A DNA stretch of 64,000 nt from Maricaulis salignorans (lineage in GTDB: Bacteria > Pseudomonadota > Alphaproteobacteria > Caulobacterales > Maricaulaceae). Where the stretch lies: positions 1 to 64,000 of the forward strand of contig NZ_FNHG01000001.1 of assembly GCF_900103475.1 (NCBI RefSeq), in the 5' to 3' direction. Both the position numbers and the translations under genes were made by a program. The notes below the pieces were generated by a model, which saw only the letters and a list, made by a program, of their open reading frames with translations, did no database searches and was not told the DNA's origin. Below are positions 7,600-15,871 of the stretch, piece by piece. Numbering within the stretch: position 1 is the first letter of the stretch; each line of letters begins with the position of its first letter.

Positions 7600-8145
7600 T
7601 TAAAGCGTGTCGCCGCCGACGGGACGGTTGCACGGGCAAAGCTCGTCGGTCTGCAACGCGTCGAGAACACGCAGCGTGTCTTCCGGATTGCGGCCAACAT
7701 TGAGATTGGTGACATAGACGTGCTGGATGACATTGTCCGGATCGACCACAAAGGTGGCGCGATAGGCGACACCGGCGTCCGAGCGGATGCCGAGCGAATC
7801 GATCAGGGACCCGGTCGTGTCGGCAAACTGCCACATCGGCAGCTTGTCGAGATCAGGATGCTCGCGGCGCCAGGCCAGCTTGCAGAATTCATTGTCGGAG
7901 GAACCGCCCATCAGCACGGCGTCGCGATCTTCGAAATCGCCATTGAGTTTGGCAAAGGCGACGATTTCGGTCGGGCAGACGAAGGTGAAATCCTTGGGGT
8001 AGAAGAAGATCACTTTCCACTTACCGGCAAAGCTCTCCTGGGTGATGCTCTCAAAGGCCGACTCGCCGTTTTCTTCATGCGCGTTGAAACCGGGCTTCAC
8101 GCCAGTGATTTCGAAATCCGGAAGTTTTTCGCCAATGCCCAACAT
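7600..8145 (-). CDS. ahpC: Peroxiredoxin AhpC (typical 2-Cys)
   Basis: AhpC reduces hydrogen peroxide and organic hydroperoxides in the cytoplasm. The peroxidatic site YPKDFTFVCPTE has Pro50, Thr54 and Cys57, with Arg129 in YRATFVVD. The resolving cysteine is Cys170 in ELCPCN, with Cys172 next to it. The start is the ATG at 8145, preceded by GGAG; the frame is open 60 codons upstream but that part overlaps the oxyR promoter region. The length of 181 residues is typical. It is divergent from oxyR, the standard arrangement for a peroxide regulon. Confidence 0.96.
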   Translation of the reverse strand: MLGIGEKLPDFEITGVKPGFNAHEENGESAFESITQESFAGKWKVIFFYPKDFTFVCPTEIVAFAKLNGDFEDRDAVLMGGSSDNEFCKLAWRREHPDLDKLPMWQFADTTGSLIDSLGIRSDAGVAYRATFVVDPDNVIQHVYVTNLNVGRNPEDTLRVLDALQTDELCPCNRPVGGDTL

Positions 8146-8220
8146 GTAAATCTCCAATTGTTTCCGCCGGTCATAAGCGCCGGCGTCAGATAGCCCGGTC
8201 CTAATGCCCTTGACGCAGAC

Positions 8221-8259
8221 ATAAGCCCAATGGATTATCTCTTGCTGATCCATAGGTAA
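8221..8259. promoter_or_regulatory. Candidate OxyR site in ahpC-oxyR divergent region
   Basis: The 123-nt gap between ahpC and oxyR contains the dyad ATAAGCCCAATGGATTAT (8221-8238), with AT-rich ATCCATAGGTAAT about ten bases further. Spaced ATA/TAT half-sites are what OxyR, a LysR-type tetramer, binds. The match to the E. coli consensus is partial. Assignment rests mostly on position. Confidence 0.4.
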
Positions 8260-8268
8260 TTTCAATAC

Positions 8269-9171
8269 ATGTCCCAGCTTCCCACCTTGCGCCAACTTCA
8301 ATTCCTGCTGGCCCTCGCCGAGCACGGCAGTTTTTCACGTGCTGCCGACGCGGTGTTCGTCACCCAGCCGACGCTGAGCGCGGCGATCAAGGAGCTCGAG
8401 GCGATTCTGGGGGTGGTGCTGGTGGAACGCGGCGCGCGCGGCGCCACACTGACACCGGCCGGCGAGGCGGCTCTGACACGGGCGCGCCGGGTGATGACCG
8501 AGGCCGAGGATCTGGTGATTGCGGCCCAGGCCGCGGGCGAGCCCCTGTGCGGGCCGCTCAGGCTTGGCGTCATCCCGACCATCGCCCCCTTCCTCCTGCC
8601 CCGCGTCCTGCCAACGGTGCGGGAGCAATTTCCCAAGCTCAAACTCTATCTGCGTGAAGATCTGACCCAGCGCCTTTACGATGCCCTGCTCGAGCGCCGG
8701 CTCGATGCGGCGCTGGTGGCGCTACCCTTCGAGGCGCCGATGATCGAGACCCATGTGCTCGGGGCCGATGAATTCCTGTTCTGCTGTGAGCCCGCGCATC
8801 CTCTGGCGCAAAAACCGAGCCTGAAATCCTCTGACCTGGCCGGCGAACCCCTGCTCCTGCTCGAGGACGGGCATTGCCTGCGCGATCATGCGCTGGCGGC
8901 CTGCTCGGCCGGCATGGTGCGCTCTGACTTCGCCGCCACCAGCCTGCACACGCTGGTGCAGATGGTTAAAGCCGGGCTTGGCGCCACGTTATTGCCGCGC
9001 ATGGCCGTTGCGGCGGGTCTGGTGGATCGGCTGGATCTGACGGTGCGGCCCTTCGATCCGCCCGTGGTGGGACGCGAGATCGGCATTGCCTGGCGCCGCG
9101 GCTCGGCCCGGGCCGAGGAAGCGCGCCAGCTGGGCGAGGTGATTCAGGGACTGTTGACGCCGCCGCAATAG
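8269..9171 (+). CDS. oxyR: Hydrogen peroxide sensor-regulator OxyR
   Basis: A LysR-family regulator of 300 residues. The winged HTH occupies about 6-65 (FSRAADAVFVTQPTLSAAIK), with the substrate-binding-like domain from about 92. OxyR identity is set by the redox pair Cys203 and Cys212 in LEDGHCLRDHALAAC. Their 9-residue spacing and context match Cys199/Cys208 of the E. coli protein. A further CC pair lies at 172-173. AGGT precedes the ATG. It is divergent from ahpC and likely activates it under peroxide. Confidence 0.94.
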   Translation: MSQLPTLRQLQFLLALAEHGSFSRAADAVFVTQPTLSAAIKELEAILGVVLVERGARGATLTPAGEAALTRARRVMTEAEDLVIAAQAAGEPLCGPLRLGVIPTIAPFLLPRVLPTVREQFPKLKLYLREDLTQRLYDALLERRLDAALVALPFEAPMIETHVLGADEFLFCCEPAHPLAQKPSLKSSDLAGEPLLLLEDGHCLRDHALAACSAGMVRSDFAATSLHTLVQMVKAGLGATLLPRMAVAAGLVDRLDLTVRPFDPPVVGREIGIAWRRGSARAEEARQLGEVIQGLLTPPQ

Positions 9172-9185
9172 GCGCGCGGTCAGCT

Positions 9186-9542
9186 TCAGGCGTTGTGGAT
9201 GATCGCCTGCAAAGTGGTGGGTTGAAGCAGATCGAGCTTGTTGACCGGGCCGACGAGCTCGAAACGATAATCGCCCTTCTTGATGCCGGAATCGTGCGCC
9301 GTCATCAGCACCACACGCCCCTCATATCCCGCCGAGGCGAGCATGGGCAGGGTTTCGCGATACTCGTCATGGGGCGGGATCCGACGGTCGAGAAACACCA
9401 GATCATATTGTTGAGGGCTCGATTCGATGAAATCGCGTACCGTGGTATGGCCCTCGAACTGGAGCGTGTCGTCGAAGCTGGTCGATAGCTCACGCAACAG
9501 CATGAGTTCAATCGGGTCATCATCGACGACGGCAATACGCAT
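9186..9542 (-). CDS. Single-domain response regulator (CheY-like)
   Basis: A receiver domain with no output domain, 118 residues. The acidic pocket is DDD (7-9), the phosphoacceptor is Asp52 in DLVFLDRRIP, and the switch threonine is Thr81 in VVLMTAHD. The conserved lysine region is changed to PVNKLDL, with Lys102 the likely equivalent. No kinase gene is next to it. It could act as a phosphate sink or a protein-interaction regulator. It is followed 14 nt later by the convergent end of oxyR. Confidence 0.85.
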   Translation of the reverse strand: MRIAVVDDDPIELMLLRELSTSFDDTLQFEGHTTVRDFIESSPQQYDLVFLDRRIPPHDEYRETLPMLASAGYEGRVVLMTAHDSGIKKGDYRFELVGPVNKLDLLQPTTLQAIIHNA

Positions 9543-9622
9543 GATCTCTCCGGACCCATTGGACTGGTGGAGAGCGTGTACTGGTCAGCCTTGCCCGCTC
9601 AGGCAATGCATAAATTATAGCG

Positions 9623-9668
9623 TTAACGCGGCGCCGGACCGGTCTGTGGCGCTTCGGCGCCGCGTTAA
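9623..9668. terminator. GC-rich hairpin between arsC-like gene and response regulator
   Basis: TTAACGCGGCGCC (9623-9635) and GGCGCCGCGTTAA (9656-9668) form a perfect 13-bp stem with a 20-nt loop. It begins 4 nt after the stop of the ArsC-like gene, in its direction of transcription. There is no long T run after it, so it may be a factor-assisted terminator or a stabilising 3' hairpin. Confidence 0.5.
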
Positions 9669-9671
9669 TGC

Positions 9672-10025
9672 CTAGAAGAGTTCGAGAACCTGTTCCGGCG
9701 GACGACCGATCATCGCGCGCTTGCCGTGGATCACGACCGGGCGCTCGATCAGTTTGGGGTGGGTCGACATCGCCTTGATGATAGCGGCTTCGTCCTCACT
9801 CGCCTTGAGGCTGAGATCGCGATAGTCGGGCTCATTCTTGCGCAGCCATTCATGGGCCGAGGTGAAGCCGAGCATTTTCATCACCTCCTTCAGCTCTGCC
9901 ACGCTTGGCTTGTCTTCCATGTAATTACGGATGGTCAGTGTGCCGCCGCGGGCTTCAAGCAGTGCCAGTGTCTGGCGGGATTTGGAGCACCGCGGATTGT
10001 GCCAGATGGTCGTCGAATCGGTCAT
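9672..10025 (-). CDS. arsC: Arsenate reductase family protein (ArsC-like)
   Basis: A 117-residue glutaredoxin-coupled ArsC/Spx-fold protein. The active-site region is IWHNPRCSKSR with catalytic Cys13, and the C-terminal part RPVVIHGKRAMIGRPPE carries the family arginines. It would reduce arsenate to arsenite with glutathione. No ars transporter or ArsR is nearby, so a general thiol role is possible. The ATG at 10025 has AGGAAA upstream, and the 22 codons before it in frame look unconserved. Confidence 0.88.
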   Translation of the reverse strand: MTDSTTIWHNPRCSKSRQTLALLEARGGTLTIRNYMEDKPSVAELKEVMKMLGFTSAHEWLRKNEPDYRDLSLKASEDEAAIIKAMSTHPKLIERPVVIHGKRAMIGRPPEQVLELF

Positions 10026-10112
10026 ATGAATTTCCTCAGTTCCGCCAATGAAAGCCGTTCCGGCCTCATTTGTAAAAGTCCAAACCTGCAATTGGTTGCG
10101 TTTGCTATAATC

Positions 10113-10961
10113 TCAAGGGTCGTTGCCGCTGCCCGCCGAGAGCAGGGCGCGCGCCGCATCGAGATGCAGGCGTTCGACCATATCGCCATCGAGATTGATC
10201 ACGCCCTTGCCGGCATTGGCCGGGTCGGTGAAGGCCGCGACAATCCGGGCCGCCCGTTCAAGCTCGGCCGGGTCGGGCTGAAAGCAGTCATGGGTGGGCT
10301 CGACCTGGTCGGGGTGGATCAGTGTCTTGCCGTCAAAGCCAAGCGCGCGGCCTTGACGGGCTTCGCGCCGGAAACCCTCATGATCGCGGAACTGGTTGTA
10401 GACGCCGTCCAGCGCGTACAGGCCATTGGCGCGGGCGGCGCACAGGATTTGGGCCAGGTGCGGCAGCAGCGCCATTCGGTCCTGGTCGGACGCACAGCGC
10501 AGCGCCAGCGCCAAATCGTTGACGCCGGCCATCAGCCCGCCAAGTCCGGTACCGGTTGCGCCGGCAATGGCGGCGGACTGGAGCACACCGCGCGGTGTCT
10601 CGATCATCGCCCAGAGCGGCACGGACGAACCATAGGCGTTGAGTGTCGAGCGCGCCGCATGCAGATCACCGACCTGTTCGACCTTGGGCAGGATGACCGC
10701 TTCGGCCTGGCTGGCCGCACGCAGGTCGGCCGCGCCCCAGGCGGTGTCGGCGCCATTGACCCGCACGGCGCGCAGCGACCCGGACGATTGCCAGAGTGAG
10801 AGCGTCCCGGCGATGATCTCGCGGGCTGCGTCCTTGTCGTCAGGGCCGACGGCATCCTCCAGATCGAGGACCAGCATATCGGCGCCCAGATGCGCCGCCT
10901 TTTCGATTGCGCGCGCATTATTGGCGGGAACAAACAGGGCGGATCGGATCAGGCGCTTCAT
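10113..10961 (-). CDS. CitE-like HpcH/HpaI aldolase/lyase
   Basis: A TIM-barrel lyase of 282 residues related to the citrate lyase beta subunit and to malyl/citramalyl-CoA lyases. Motifs are RSALFVPANN at the N-terminus, LDLEDAV (metal and substrate binding, about 33-39), IETPRG and GVNDLAL. No CitD/CitF partners are present, so it is not a citrate lyase subunit; a CoA-thioester lyase role is more likely. The ATG at 10961 starts the conserved sequence; the open frame runs 47 codons further over the pdxY start. It is divergent from pdxY with a 43-nt gap. Confidence 0.82.
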   Translation of the reverse strand: MKRLIRSALFVPANNARAIEKAAHLGADMLVLDLEDAVGPDDKDAAREIIAGTLSLWQSSGSLRAVRVNGADTAWGAADLRAASQAEAVILPKVEQVGDLHAARSTLNAYGSSVPLWAMIETPRGVLQSAAIAGATGTGLGGLMAGVNDLALALRCASDQDRMALLPHLAQILCAARANGLYALDGVYNQFRDHEGFRREARQGRALGFDGKTLIHPDQVEPTHDCFQPDPAELERAARIVAAFTDPANAGKGVINLDGDMVERLHLDAARALLSAGSGNDP

Positions 10962-11004
10962 CTCGGACTTTCGAATGTCTGGGAAAGGGATATAGCATGG
11001 AGCC

Positions 11005-11862
11005 ATGCCGATGGCCCTCCTTCTTTCCAGCCATGTTGCCGCCTCCATGGTGGGTGGCAGCATGTCCCGGGCGGTGTTCAACCTGTTCGGGATCGACACC
11101 ATGCTGGTGCCGACCGTGAATTATGGCCGTCATCCCGGCTGGGGCCCGCCCGGCGGCGGCAAGACCGAAGCTGAAGCCTTCAGCTCGATGATCGATGCCA
11201 TTGGCGAACAGGGCATGTTCTCGCTCACTGATATCGTGCTGACAGGCTATTTCGGCGATGCCGGCCAGGTGTCCATCGCTGCTGACACGATTGACCGCGT
11301 GCGGCGCGCCGGGCGCCAGCATGACGGTGCCCGCGCCTTCGCCGATCATGTGTCGGTCGTGGTCGATCCGGTCCTCGGTGACGCCCCCGGCGGGCTGTAT
11401 GTCGATCCGTCCGTCGCCGCCGCGATCCGGGACCAGCTGGTCAGCCGCGCCGATCTGGTCACGCCCAATCTGTTTGAACTGGGCTATCTGACGGGACGCA
11501 GCCTGACCGACCTGGCCTCCATGGTGCGGGCGGCGCGCGCGCTGGAGCGGCCGGTCCTGGTGTCCTCCCTGCCCCGGCATGGCCAGATCGGCGTTATGTA
11601 TGTCGATTCCCGTGAGGCCTGGATCGTGACCCATGATCGCAGCCCGGACGCCCCGAAAGGCACGGGCGATCTGCTGACCGCCGCCTTTGCGACGTCCATG
11701 CTGCGCGGGGCCAGTGCCCGCGAAGCCCTGGAATTCGCGACCGCCGCCACGGTCAGCGTGGTGATGCGGGCCAATCAGTGGAATAGCCCGGAAATGCCGG
11801 TGGTGGCGGCGGCGAGTGTGTTGCAAAAACCGCTGATCACCTTCCAGGCGCAGCCCATATAG
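11005..11862 (+). CDS. pdxY: Pyridoxal kinase (PdxY/PdxK type)
   Basis: A ribokinase-superfamily enzyme that phosphorylates pyridoxal to pyridoxal 5'-phosphate in vitamin B6 salvage. In its 285 residues one sees the N-terminal SSHVAASMVGGSM and NYGRHPGWG substrate region, the VVVDPVLGD motif, TPNLFEL and the anion-hole/catalytic stretch PKGTGDLLTAAF with the catalytic Asp. GGAG precedes the ATG; a second in-frame ATG lies two codons later. It is divergent from the CitE-like gene and followed 51 nt later by the serine hydrolase gene. Confidence 0.88.
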   Translation: MPMALLLSSHVAASMVGGSMSRAVFNLFGIDTMLVPTVNYGRHPGWGPPGGGKTEAEAFSSMIDAIGEQGMFSLTDIVLTGYFGDAGQVSIAADTIDRVRRAGRQHDGARAFADHVSVVVDPVLGDAPGGLYVDPSVAAAIRDQLVSRADLVTPNLFELGYLTGRSLTDLASMVRAARALERPVLVSSLPRHGQIGVMYVDSREAWIVTHDRSPDAPKGTGDLLTAAFATSMLRGASAREALEFATAATVSVVMRANQWNSPEMPVVAAASVLQKPLITFQAQPI

Positions 11863-11913
11863 GGGCAGGCCGCTTGCCTGCCAGACCCGGAACACGTTAG
11901 CCCGAAAGCCATC

Positions 11914-13050
11914 ATGACCGACACATTTCCAGAGATAACGGGCCATATCGCCCCCGGTTTCGAACCGGTCGCCGAAGCTTTTCTGGCCAATTGGGCCGAC
12001 CAGGATGAGCTGGGCGCCGGTTTTGCGGTGCGCCTCGGCGGTGAGCTGGTGGTCGATATCCATGCCGGCTGGGCCGATCGCAAGAAAACCCGCGCCTGGC
12101 AGGCCGATACGCTGGTGCCGGTCTATTCAACCGGCAAGGCCGTCGCCGCGCTGGTGATTGCGCGCCTGGTCGATCGCGGCCTGCTTGATTACGACGCGCC
12201 GGTCGCTGATTTCTGGCCGGAATTCGCTGCCAGTGGAAAATCTTCCATCACTGTTGCCCAGGCGCTGTCACACCAGGCGGGCCTGTCGGGCCTGTCGGAA
12301 GAAATGGATGCGGCGGACTGGTTCAATGCCAAGCTGATCGAGACCAAGCTCGCCCGCCAGACCCCGCTGTGGGAAATCGGCACCGGCTCGGGCTATCATC
12401 CGGTCACCTTTGGCTTCATCGTCGACGCCCTGGCGCGGCGCACTGACGGGCGCTCGATTGGCGCCATCCTGCGCGAGGATATTTGCGGGCCGGGCGGGAT
12501 TGATTTCCATATCGGCCTGCCGGAAAGCGAACATGGCCGCGTCGCCGAACACGCCATGCCGCGGCAATTGCCCGACCTGGGCGTGGTCACGCCGGCGCGC
12601 GAACTGGCTTTTCTCAAGCCCTGGTCCTCCCCGGGCCGCCGCGGCGCATCGGAATGGCGCATGCATGAATTCCCCGCCGCCAATGCGCATGCCAATGCGC
12701 GCGCCTTGGTGCGCTTGATGAGTGTCTATGCCGATGGCGGCAAGCTGGAGAACAAGCGCTTCATTTCCGGCGAGACGCTGGAGGCGCTGGTGCGCGAGCG
12801 AGTCTGCGGGCCGGACAAGGTTTTGCCCTTCGACCTGTCCTGGGGGGCTGGCGTGATGCGCAACACCCATACCCCATTCTATGGTCCGGAACCGGCCTCG
12901 ATCGGCCATTCCGGCTGGGGCGGATCCTGCGCCATGGCTGACCCGGTACGCGGGATGAGCGCCGCCTATGTCATGAACCGGCAACAGCACCATCTCGCCG
13001 GCGATCCACGCCCGACGCGCCTGATCGAGGCCTTGTACGGCTGTCTATAG
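11914..13050 (+). CDS. Class C beta-lactamase-fold serine hydrolase
   Basis: A 378-residue protein of the penicillin-binding/EstB esterase group. The nucleophile motif STGK is at Ser72-Lys75, Tyr161 in GSGYHP takes the YxN position, and HSGWGG near residue 330 replaces KTG. No signal peptide is seen, so it is probably cytoplasmic and an esterase rather than a secreted beta-lactamase. Its stop overlaps the convergent neighbour by 6 nt (stop codons at 13048-13050 and 13047-13045). Confidence 0.85.
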   Translation: MTDTFPEITGHIAPGFEPVAEAFLANWADQDELGAGFAVRLGGELVVDIHAGWADRKKTRAWQADTLVPVYSTGKAVAALVIARLVDRGLLDYDAPVADFWPEFAASGKSSITVAQALSHQAGLSGLSEEMDAADWFNAKLIETKLARQTPLWEIGTGSGYHPVTFGFIVDALARRTDGRSIGAILREDICGPGGIDFHIGLPESEHGRVAEHAMPRQLPDLGVVTPARELAFLKPWSSPGRRGASEWRMHEFPAANAHANARALVRLMSVYADGGKLENKRFISGETLEALVRERVCGPDKVLPFDLSWGAGVMRNTHTPFYGPEPASIGHSGWGGSCAMADPVRGMSAAYVMNRQQHHLAGDPRPTRLIEALYGCL

Positions 13051-13467
13051 CGGCGCTTGCGCCAGCCAGCTTGCCGCCTGCCTGCGGGTCACGAAAACGC
13101 CAATCTCGACCGGCCAGTGATCGGGGCTATTCATGGCCGCCCAGAGCTCTGCGATAACCCGTTTGAGGTCGTCCGGGCAGACGAAGGCCGTGCGCGGCCG
13201 TGCGCCGGTACGATTGGCCTGGTTCCAGGGCCGCATGAAGGCCTGCAATTCCTCCATCGTCGCCAGCGTGAATGACTCCAGACCGGGGGCATCGCCGATC
13301 AGGATCATGATATCGAAGCCCGGGTCCCAGTCTGCGTGATCGCCGAGTTCGCCAAACGCCTGCATGAGGCAGGGAATGGTCGCGGCGCCAAAGACGTCGA
13401 TCAGGGCGATCTGCTTGGCGGGGTCGACGAGAATGTCACAGGTTTTCGGAGCCATGAGTGCCACCAT
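13045..13467 (-). CDS. STAS-like small protein, paralog 1
   Basis: A 140-residue alpha/beta protein without signal or membrane segment. It is clearly paralogous to the product of 14149-14559. Both share a DWxxxFDxx strand, the block RTGxxxRTAxVCxDDLKRVI, a DWPxExGVF strand and a closing AxxWLA helix. The pattern resembles STAS/SpoIIAA-like folds that carry protein-protein switches, but no obvious phosphorylatable serine context is seen. An alternative start four codons in (ATG at 13455) has GGTGG upstream. Function unknown. Confidence 0.6.
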   Translation of the reverse strand: MVALMAPKTCDILVDPAKQIALIDVFGAATIPCLMQAFGELGDHADWDPGFDIMILIGDAPGLESFTLATMEELQAFMRPWNQANRTGARPRTAFVCPDDLKRVIAELWAAMNSPDHWPVEIGVFVTRRQAASWLAQAPL

Positions 13468-13589
13468 CCAATGATTGATTGCTTAAGGCAACTTTTTCCC
13501 GGACGCGCTGCAGCGGGGCATTCGCGAGTCCTTCCCGACGTCAGCTCCCGTGCGAGTCACTTGCGCCCGAGGCGAGGGTGGCCATGTGA

Positions 13590-14147
13590 TCAGGGCGCGG
13601 ATTCGTCCATCCGGAAAATAAACTGGGCCACTCCGTGTGTGACCTCGTCGTTCTCGCACAAACGCCATCGCTCCACCGCCCAGACGGCGGCGGCCAGGAA
13701 TGCCGGCCCATCGGGAAAGCCGGTTGCTTCCGGTTCGATCAATTGCGCGTCGGCCCTGGCGACTGACCCGTCCTGGCGCGCTGTATATGACACTTCGACA
13801 ATCGCCCGCGCGACGTTCAGGGCGATGATATTGCCAGCCTCATCTATTGGCCAGGATGGCTCGATATTGCGTCCGTGACATCCGTGTCCGCCTCCAACAA
13901 GGTTTGGGGTCTCGACCGGTGGCAGGTCGAGAAATGTCCGGTCTTCGCCGATAAAGGACGCGGTCAGTGCCGCGACGCAGGCGGCTTGCTCGGATGTCAG
14001 CGCTTGCGGATCGGAAATGTCGCAGGCAGTCACCCAGATGTTCGGCTCGTCTTGCGCCTGGGCCCCAGATACCGTTGATATCAGGATGAGCGCGAGCGTG
14101 AATAATGCCGTTGCGGCGGCGCGTGTGCGATGGGCGCTGCGCCCCAC
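13590..14147 (-). CDS. Secreted protein with TonB C-terminal-like domain
   Basis: From GTG at 14147 the product has 185 residues. A basic n-region and hydrophobic core (ALFTLALILISTVSGAQA, about 14-31) form a cleavable signal peptide ending before QDEPN. The C-terminal part has the layout of a TonB_C domain: VEVSYTARQDGSVARADA, then a gap, FLAAAVWAVERWRL, then VAQFIFRM. Four to five cysteines suggest periplasmic disulfides. The GTG follows the stop of the upstream STAS-like gene by one base (TGAGGTG) and has GGAAG upstream, so the two are translationally coupled. The frame is open 30 codons before it but that part overlaps the neighbour. Role unknown. Confidence 0.6.
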   Translation of the reverse strand: MGRSAHRTRAAATALFTLALILISTVSGAQAQDEPNIWVTACDISDPQALTSEQAACVAALTASFIGEDRTFLDLPPVETPNLVGGGHGCHGRNIEPSWPIDEAGNIIALNVARAIVEVSYTARQDGSVARADAQLIEPEATGFPDGPAFLAAAVWAVERWRLCENDEVTHGVAQFIFRMDESAP

Positions 14148-14148
14148 C

Positions 14149-14559
14149 TCAGGCTTCCGGCGTGTCGGCCGTTTTGGCGAGCCAGGCCAGGGCCTCGTTG
14201 ACCGAGGTGAAAACACCAAACTCGATCGGCCAGTCATTGTCGACCAGAGCCAGCCAGAGGTCGATGATCACACGTTTGAGGTCATCACTGCAGACGAGGG
14301 CGGTGCGCAGATTGGGGCCGGTGCGGTGCTGCGCATTCATCGTACGCGCCACGTCCCGCAAGGATTGCAGCTTGGCGAGGTCGGTGTCGTAAAAGTCCGA
14401 GTGCGGACTAATTGCTACGATCATGTCGAAATTCGATTGCCAATCGGGGTGTGTGACGATTCTGGAATAGGCCGTCACGACGCTATCGAGGATGAAGGGC
14501 CCATCCAGCGTCAGGATGGCGCAGCTACTTTCAGGTCGGACTTCCACCGTGTATTCCAA
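14149..14559 (-). CDS. STAS-like small protein, paralog 2
   Basis: A 136-residue soluble protein paralogous to 13045-13467, sharing RTGxxLRTALVCSDDLKRVI, the DWPIEFGVF strand and the AWLA end. The fold prediction (STAS/SpoIIAA-like alpha/beta) rests on the strand-helix pattern and is not certain. It is the first gene of a pair with the secreted TonB_C-like protein, one base apart. A more distant relative ends the window's mmsA region (59106-59498). Confidence 0.6.
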   Translation of the reverse strand: MEYTVEVRPESSCAILTLDGPFILDSVVTAYSRIVTHPDWQSNFDMIVAISPHSDFYDTDLAKLQSLRDVARTMNAQHRTGPNLRTALVCSDDLKRVIIDLWLALVDNDWPIEFGVFTSVNEALAWLAKTADTPEA

Positions 14560-14878
14560 TCACGCCCCCTTCTGAACCGCTTGATTCCCGGGATATCTAA
14601 GCCCAGCTCATGTTGCTTGCATCGGCTCCATTCGGCCCGTCCGCCGATGCTCGGTGGCCGCCGGTTCGGGCGAAGCTTGCGATCGCAGCTTCCACCCGGA
14701 CGAAAATCATGTCCTCGATCCCGCTCGCCATCAGGTGTTTGATCATATTCTGATCGTTCGGCTGGATGATGCTGCAGTGGTGCACGGCTGGGACTTCGAT
14801 TGGCAGCGGGTCAGCCTATGCGCCTTGCCCATGTTATCTCACATTATGCAATTATTGGTCGAACAACGCAATCCACGA
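14560..14878. other. 319-nt gap with a weak 62-codon open frame
   Basis: No recognised gene lies here. On the minus strand an open frame 14785-14597 begins with GTG and reads MIKHLMASGIEDMIFVRVEA in its middle. Third codon positions are GC-rich, as in neighbouring genes, but no ribosome-binding site or family is seen. It may be a small gene or the remnant of one. The AT-rich stretch near 14840-14870 could hold a promoter. Confidence 0.3.
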
Positions 14879-15838
14879 TCAGGCCGGGAAGCGCCGTGTC
14901 AGCCATTCCAGCAGATGGGCATTGAGCATGTCGGGCTGCTCCCACATCGTCCAGTGACCACAGGACTCGAGAATGTCGATATCGACATCCTTGCACAGGG
15001 CCGGCATCCAGGCGGCGAGCTTGGGTGGCAGCATGAAGTCACACTCGGCCGCGACCAGCTTGCACGGCATGGACAGCCGGTGGTCGACCCCGCCCATGCG
15101 TTGCCAGTTGGCGTCGAAATTGCGGTAGAGATTCATCCCCGGTCCGAACCCGGTCTTGCGATAGGCGTCGGCATAGACTTTGCGGTCCGCTGGGGAGACC
15201 ACAATGCGATCCTCATCGCGTCCGGTGAATTGCTCGAACAGACGCGGGATATGGGTAATCTCCGGATAGAGCGCCTCGAACTGCTCGGCCGTCGGCGGCT
15301 TGCCGAAGATGAAGGCGAAGAAATCATCCTCGCGGCCCTCAAACCGGCTTTCCGCATAACCGGGTTCCTGGAAACGCAGGATGTAGTGATCCTCGCCGCT
15401 AATCTCGCGGAAATAATGCGTCGGCGCTTCGGCCCCGCGCGGCAGATGTGGTGTGTTGACCCCAATCACGCCGGCGACCCGCTCCGGTATCAGCATCGCC
15501 GCATGCCAGACGAGAATGCCGCCCCAGTCATGGCCGACAAAGACCGCCGTTTCATGCCCGAGCGCATCGAGCAGGCCGGTGAAGTCGGCCATCAGCGTGT
15601 CGACATCATAGTGTTCCGCGCCTTCCGGGCAGTCCGAGCCACCAAAACCGCGCAGATCCGGCGCGATCACGCGATAACCGGCGCCCGCCAGAGCCGGGAT
15701 CTGGTTTTTCCAGGAATAGGCCAGTTCCGGCCAGCCATGCAGCAGCAGAAGCGGCTGGCCGTCTTCCGGTCCGGCCAGATGCACGGAAAGCTCGATACCA
15801 TTGGTCTTGATGCGGGTCGGCGCGGGGAAATCGCTCAT
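14879..15838 (-). CDS. Alpha/beta hydrolase, epoxide hydrolase type
   Basis: A 319-residue alpha/beta hydrolase. HGWPE (34-38) forms the oxyanion-hole region typical of epoxide hydrolases. The nucleophile is Asp104 in VGHDWGG, and the catalytic His lies in ESCGHWTMWEQP near the C-terminus. An aspartate nucleophile with the HGWPE motif points to soluble epoxide hydrolases (oxirane to diol), with haloalkane dehalogenase as the less likely option. No signal peptide. It is followed 33 nt upstream by rarD on the same strand. Confidence 0.88.
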   Translation of the reverse strand: MSDFPAPTRIKTNGIELSVHLAGPEDGQPLLLLHGWPELAYSWKNQIPALAGAGYRVIAPDLRGFGGSDCPEGAEHYDVDTLMADFTGLLDALGHETAVFVGHDWGGILVWHAAMLIPERVAGVIGVNTPHLPRGAEAPTHYFREISGEDHYILRFQEPGYAESRFEGREDDFFAFIFGKPPTAEQFEALYPEITHIPRLFEQFTGRDEDRIVVSPADRKVYADAYRKTGFGPGMNLYRNFDANWQRMGGVDHRLSMPCKLVAAECDFMLPPKLAAWMPALCKDVDIDILESCGHWTMWEQPDMLNAHLLEWLTRRFPA

Positions 15839-15871
15839 GAAGCCTCCATTTTGGGCCAGACTAGCGAAGCC

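Noticed and set aside
13045-14559. Toxin-antitoxin or defence module reading of the STAS-like cluster
   Set aside because: No toxin fold, nuclease motif or antitoxin DNA-binding domain is visible, and the middle gene is secreted.
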